Assembly: GCA_963555705.1 (NCBI GenBank)
Contig: OY743179.1
Span: forward strand, 25,112,192-25,176,191
Direction: 5' to 3'
Length of the DNA: 64,000 nucleotides
DNA from: Ligustrum vulgare
Lineage: Eukaryota; Streptophyta; Magnoliopsida; Lamiales; Oleaceae
The notes beneath the pieces are model-generated. The model ran no database searches and was not told the origin of the DNA. It saw nothing but the letters and a program-made list of their open reading frames with translations. Below are positions 59,941 to 64,000 of this stretch, piece by piece. Position numbers and translations under genes: made by a program. Numbering within the stretch: position 1 is the first letter of the stretch; each line of letters starts with the position of its first letter.

Positions 59941-60380
59941 TGAGAGCATCAAGAATTGTGATCAGTGTTACGTAATAAAAATAAATAATGATTTATAAAT
60001 TTTATTTTCAATGGTTAGTTTTCATCTCTATATGATTATGATATGGGAGGAATATTATCTAGTGTTATATCCAGGTATAGAAAACGTGCTAGACAAAGTG
60101 ACAAGGCAAATATTATTTTTTCATTTATTTAATCTACGAAAATGGTTCTAATTTGAACACACTTGTATACATAAAAAATTATAGATAAAGTTTATTGGGG
60201 ATAAGTTTAAATTCTATTATCTATTTTATCAACATGAGTGAGATATTTATTTATTTAATTATCTCATATATCAAAATATGCATGAACTATTAGAGATGCT
60301 CTAAGCCCCTCATTGAAAAAAAATTCTGGGACACCATGTGTACCGAGCACTCGGTACTGCATTCATACAATTTTACGACA
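59941..60380. other. Intergenic DNA with an 18-bp palindrome
   Basis: No gene. GTACCGAGCACTCGGTAC (60340-60357) is a perfect 8-bp stem with a 2-nt loop. Confidence 0.6.
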
Positions 60381-60385
60381 TGTGG

Positions 60386-61122
60386 TGATGAGGTTCGAAG
60401 CGCGGAAGAAACGCCGAAAAGTTCCGAACTCAGGTTGTGGTTGGACGGATGAATCATGACCCGATATTCACGACGCGATGACTCGAAGATGCGGAATAAA
60501 GAACCACGACTTTCAAAACGCCACAAGGATTTGCCCAATCTCCTTGATAAGTCTCTGATTTTCAACGCCACAAATACTCTCGCGAATATTTGATAAGTTC
60601 TGGATGAACGCCACAAGATAATCAATCTTGATAAGTTTGGGTTTGTAATGTGAATCCACACATTAAACAATTGAAAAACACTCAATCTATTTTTATTCAA
60701 TCATCAAAGTCTGCATTACAATGAATGGAAAAAGCATATAAATAAGCAAAATAACCTAACCGCTAATTTACTCAAAATAGAATTCTAATTAAACTAGAAT
60801 ACTAAATTAGGAAAATAACTTAAAAACCAAAATGGAAATAAAATAATTAAAAATCCTATAATTATGGAAATATAGTAAATTTCCGTCTGCATCATTGATT
60901 TGCCAATTTGAAGCCCCAAACGATGGAATTTGGCCCTAAAATCAATGGGCTCAAGGCTTTAGCCCATGAGTTTTGCTTAGTGGCCCATTTCTACTTGAAA
61001 AACACATATTATCCATCTAATTCCGACATGGTTGACTGGACTGCACTTTTATTTTAGCTTGAATATTTAATTTTCTGTCAAGCCTGCTATGACTCCGATT
61101 GTCGCGGGTCCGGAACACATCA
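60386..61122 (-). repeat. 3' LTR of the non-autonomous element
   Basis: Starts TGATGAGGTTCG and ends ACACATCA. Near-identical to 62674-63411. Confidence 0.95.
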
Positions 61123-62233
61123 TACCCTCCTTCTTTAGGATGATTCGCCCCGAATCATAACTTTGTTCATGTTGTTTCACTTCACCTCCTGGATCAAATG
61201 GAAAATTATTGATTCCTTGCCAAAGGGATGACCAATAGTATCTTGTAACTTGGGTTACATGAATGGATTGAAGTAGAAACTCATGTGGGCATTGGTGGTG
61301 TTGCCCAAATTTCCAAGTACATTTAACCTGCAAGACAAAATTAAATAAAGCGGGGAGGGAAATGTTAGGTTCATGAGGTACAAGGTATGGATCCTTGTAT
61401 CCATGATTAATCACCATCTCCAATTCTTTTTTAAGAACCACGAGGCCCTCCTCTTCACCTCGTTCTTCCTTTGCATCTTCAACCACATTTTCAAAATTTT
61501 TACTTTCAAATTAAACCACATCTTCTACCTCCAAATTTTTATCACTAATTTCATGCACTCCCTCAACGGTATTCAAATGTGTATCTACCAATTCAAAGCT
61601 CAAATTTTGAATTCCTACATCAACTTTCATTTCATTCCTCTTATCATCAACAATTTCATTCCTAATCAATTCCTCGCTTCCCAACTCCATCTTCTCCTCA
61701 TTAAATTTTGGAGTTTGTTTATCTGTTTTTAACTTAAACTCCCCCTCCTTCTTTTCAATATCCTTATCCCCACGATGCCTCCTATTACACCACCTTTCAC
61801 TATCCTTCCTTACCATTCGTGAATCTTCTAGTGCTTCTTCTAATGTCAACCCGTATAGTACGCATGTTTTCTCTTTCTTAAGGAATTGGTATATCTGCAT
61901 ACTCTTATCATAAACAACTTCCCTCCTACGTCTCCAAGGTTTTCCCAATAAAATATGATAAGATTTCAATGGCACTACATCACACCATACATCCTCACTA
62001 TACCTTCCCTGGACAATAGGCACTAGAACTTATTTGATTACTTTGAAATTCCCAAACTCCCTCATCCACGACATCCTATAAGGTTTATAGTGTGGTTCTA
62101 TGGGCAATCCTAAATTTTCAACCACGGTGCTACTAACGAAATTAGTAAAGCACTTTCCATCAATCGCCAAACTGCACCCCTTGTGATCTACATAACATCT
62201 AGTTTGGAATAAAAAGCTCGAATCATAATCCAT
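61067..62233 (-). pseudogene. Protease-like ORF of the non-autonomous element
   Basis: One frame of 389 codons from ATG at 62233 to the stop at 61067, interrupted by in-frame TAA codons at 62030-62032 and 61511-61513. The first part is retropepsin-like: RCYVDHKGCSLAIDGKCFTN, VENLGLPIEPHYKPYRMSWM, WCDVVPLKSYHILLGKPWRR. It keeps the ILLG flap/second half, but the usual IDGG(S/A) catalytic area reads AIDGKCF. A Glu/Lys-rich segment follows (KDIEKKEGEFKLKTDKQTPK), then a C-terminal piece (YDSGRIILKKEGMMCSGPAT) that looks like the tail of a gypsy polyprotein. The last ~19 codons lie inside the 3' LTR. No RT or integrase motif anywhere. Confidence 0.8.
61123..61137 (-). other. Polypurine tract of the non-autonomous element
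   Basis: The minus strand reads TAAAGAAGGAGGGTA just before the 3' LTR. Confidence 0.82.
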
Positions 62234-62659
62234 TCTTTATGTGGCGTTTCAAAAATTCAAGAACGAAGAGGATTTAAACATCAAATAGCAGGAACGAATT
62301 TTATTGCTGACTTGAAAGAAAACAAATATCAATAATTTAAGAAATTCAAGAAAGTGGTTCTTGAATTTAGGAGTGACTTTTTTTTTAATTATGATGAATT
62401 TTCGGAATATATATATATATTTAATAAAATTCGACACGAACGCAACAAAACAAACGGAACTTAATTCAGATAAGAATTAAGCAAAACAAACACTTTTGAA
62501 ATTTTTTTTGAACGATTTTCTGGATTAATGACTCAACAAACTCAAGAAGAACGCAAAAAACTGAAAACAAAATACTCAACAAGATATGGATGATTTTTAT
62601 GAGACTCGATGATAAACATAAAAATCAAACTGGATAGAAAAACCTGAATTCAGAGTCCA
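62234..62659. other. Leader of the non-autonomous element
   Basis: Untranslated DNA between the primer site and the ORF. No gene seen. Confidence 0.7.
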
Positions 62660-62671
62660 GCTCTGATACCA
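62660..62671 (-). other. Primer binding site, tRNA-iMet
   Basis: The minus strand reads TGGTATCAGAGC, two bases from the LTR end. Confidence 0.93.
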
Positions 62672-62673
62672 GA

Positions 62674-63411
62674 TGATGAGGTTCGAAGCGCGGAAGAAAC
62701 GCCGGAAAGTTTCGAACTCAGGTTATGGTTGGACGGATGAATCATGACCCGATATTCACGACGCGATGGCTCGAAGATGCGGAATAAAGAACCACGACTT
62801 TCAAAACGCCACAAGGATTTGCCCAATCTCCTTGATAAGTCTCTGATTTTCAACGCCACAAATACTCTCGCAAATATTTTATAAGTTTTGGATGAACGCC
62901 ACAAGATAATCAATCTTGATAAGTTTGGGTTTGTAATGTGAATCCACACATTAAACAATTGAAAAACATTCAATCTATTTTTATTCAATCATCAAAGTCT
63001 GCATTACAATGAATGGAAAAAACGTATAAATAAGCAAAATAACATAACCGCTAATTTACTCAAAATAGAATTCTAATTAAACTAGAATACTAAATTAGGA
63101 AAATAACCTAAAAACCAAAATGGAAACAAAATAATTAAAAATCCTATAATTATGGAAATATAGTAAATTTCCGTCTGCATCATTGATTTGCCAATTTGAA
63201 GCCCCAAACGATGGAATTTGGCCCTAAAATCAATGGGCTCAAGGGCTTTAGCCCATGAGTTTTACTTAGTGGCCCATTTCTACTTGAAAAACACATATTA
63301 TCCATCTAATTCCGACATGGTTGACTGGACTGCACTTTTATTTTGGCTTGAATATTTAATTTTCTGTCAAGCTTGCTATGACTTCGATTGTCACGGGTCC
63401 GGAACACATCA
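62674..63411 (-). repeat. 5' LTR of the non-autonomous element
   Basis: Same ends as the other copy, followed by target duplication TGTGG. Confidence 0.95.
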
Positions 63412-63416
63412 TGTGG

Positions 63417-64000
63417 CAAGTGAGACATATATAAATTAAAACAAATAAGAATTTCATTTTCATCGATCTTTTCCGTTTGTGAACTTCGGTTTACCTCGTC
63501 TTTGAGAATTAATTCTTCAATAAGTTAATGATCCGCTGCTCGCCAATATTTTTACCATTCCTTCATTTTTCAATTCCATGTGCGCCGCTACTAATTTTAT
63601 TCTCATTTTTGTTCCACACCAACACTTTGCAGCCGCCCACCACCATCTTTAGACCTTCCATCTCCTTCCCAGTGCAAACTGTCGCCACCCAACACCAGGC
63701 GACGGCGTTCCACCTCCCATTATCTATTATCGCATCGACTTCGAGAGTTTTACTTGTCCTTATTTCTGAGGTATTAATTTCTAAATTCCCAAATAGGTAT
63801 TTTTATATTTCACGTAATTTGCATTTTAAAAAGAATTATATATAAAGAAAATTAATTTCAGAAAAAGAACTTAAGAGTTTTTGCTCAACACTTGCTGATT
63901 AATTTTACTGTATGCAATTGCGTGGGTCATAAATAAATGAATCATAATGCGATTGTTTCCCCGAAGCTTAGGCCTCGTTCTCTTTGTTGTTTTGAGTTTT
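63417..64000. other. Intergenic DNA, no gene seen
   Basis: Continuation of the sequence interrupted by the LTR element. A plus-strand frame at 63528-63845 (MIRCSPIFLPFLHFSIPCAP) matches nothing I know. GGCCTCGTTCTCTTTG at 63971 looks like the start of another MITE cut by the window end. Confidence 0.4.

Larger units (their letters stand above)
60381..63416 (-). mobile_element. Non-autonomous Ty3/gypsy-like element with protease-like ORF only
   Basis: The element proper is 60386-63411 (3026 bp), flanked by a perfect 5-bp duplication TGTGG (60381-60385, 63412-63416). LTRs of 737 and 738 bp differ by about 20 positions or fewer by eye. A tRNA-iMet primer site and a purine tract mark the minus-strand direction. 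The 1551 bp interior encodes only a retropepsin-like domain, a charged region and a short C-terminal piece. Reverse transcriptase, RNase H and integrase are absent, so it must have moved with proteins from a related element. Confidence 0.92.

Noticed and set aside
1..64000. tRNA, rRNA or CRISPR array
   Set aside because: No cloverleaf or rRNA sequence noticed. The tandem repeats present have no regular unique spacers.

Overview
This is nuclear DNA from a eudicot plant with a large, repeat-rich genome. It is AT-rich, packed with nested plant transposons (Athila-type and copia LTR retrotransposons, a Helitron, a CACTA element, MITEs, a SINE), and contains one clear host gene with plant-type introns. 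The species cannot be fixed from the sequence. There is no sign of a bacterial, viral or organellar region.

Layout. 1-914: microsatellites and unassigned DNA. 915-26774: the decayed 3' half of an Athila-type Ty3/gypsy element (Athila-2). It is split by a 19.8 kb minus-strand Helitron (1291-21066) and by a solo LTR (21433-23988). The Helitron interval itself carries a deleted Athila element (Athila-1, 2175-6842), a non-autonomous hAT element (7061-7798), a 481 bp duplication (8141-9088), an end-to-end CACTA transposon with two decayed genes (9940-18484) and a Stowaway MITE (20276-20603). 26775-32483: a decayed minus-strand copia element (copia-1). 33367-37169: an Athila remnant (Athila-3) ending in a full LTR. 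37300-40900: a very degenerate copia element (copia-2). 40920-53981: a long SIRE/Maximus-like copia element on the minus strand (copia-3). Its RNase H region is interrupted by a second solo LTR of the same family as the first (45778-49069).

53982-64000 is the gene-bearing part. A three-exon homeodomain-leucine zipper class I gene runs on the minus strand (59434 to 57325; 317 aa). It has a SINE in intron 1, 25 bp from the splice acceptor, and a MITE-like element in intron 2. About 950 bp upstream of its start codon lies a structurally complete but coding-poor Ty3/gypsy-like element (60386-63411). That element has near-identical LTRs, a target-site duplication, PBS and PPT, but only a protease-like reading frame with two stop codons.

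How the parts fit. Nesting gives relative order: Athila-2 is older than the Helitron and than solo LTR A, and copia-3 is older than solo LTR B. Almost every mobile-element gene carries stops or frameshifts, so the HD-Zip gene is the only reading frame likely to make a host protein. The most notable items are the Helitron whose excision in silico restores the interrupted reading frame at an A|T site, the protease-only LTR element, the intron-1 SINE, and the two aromatic substitutions in the HD-Zip recognition helix.
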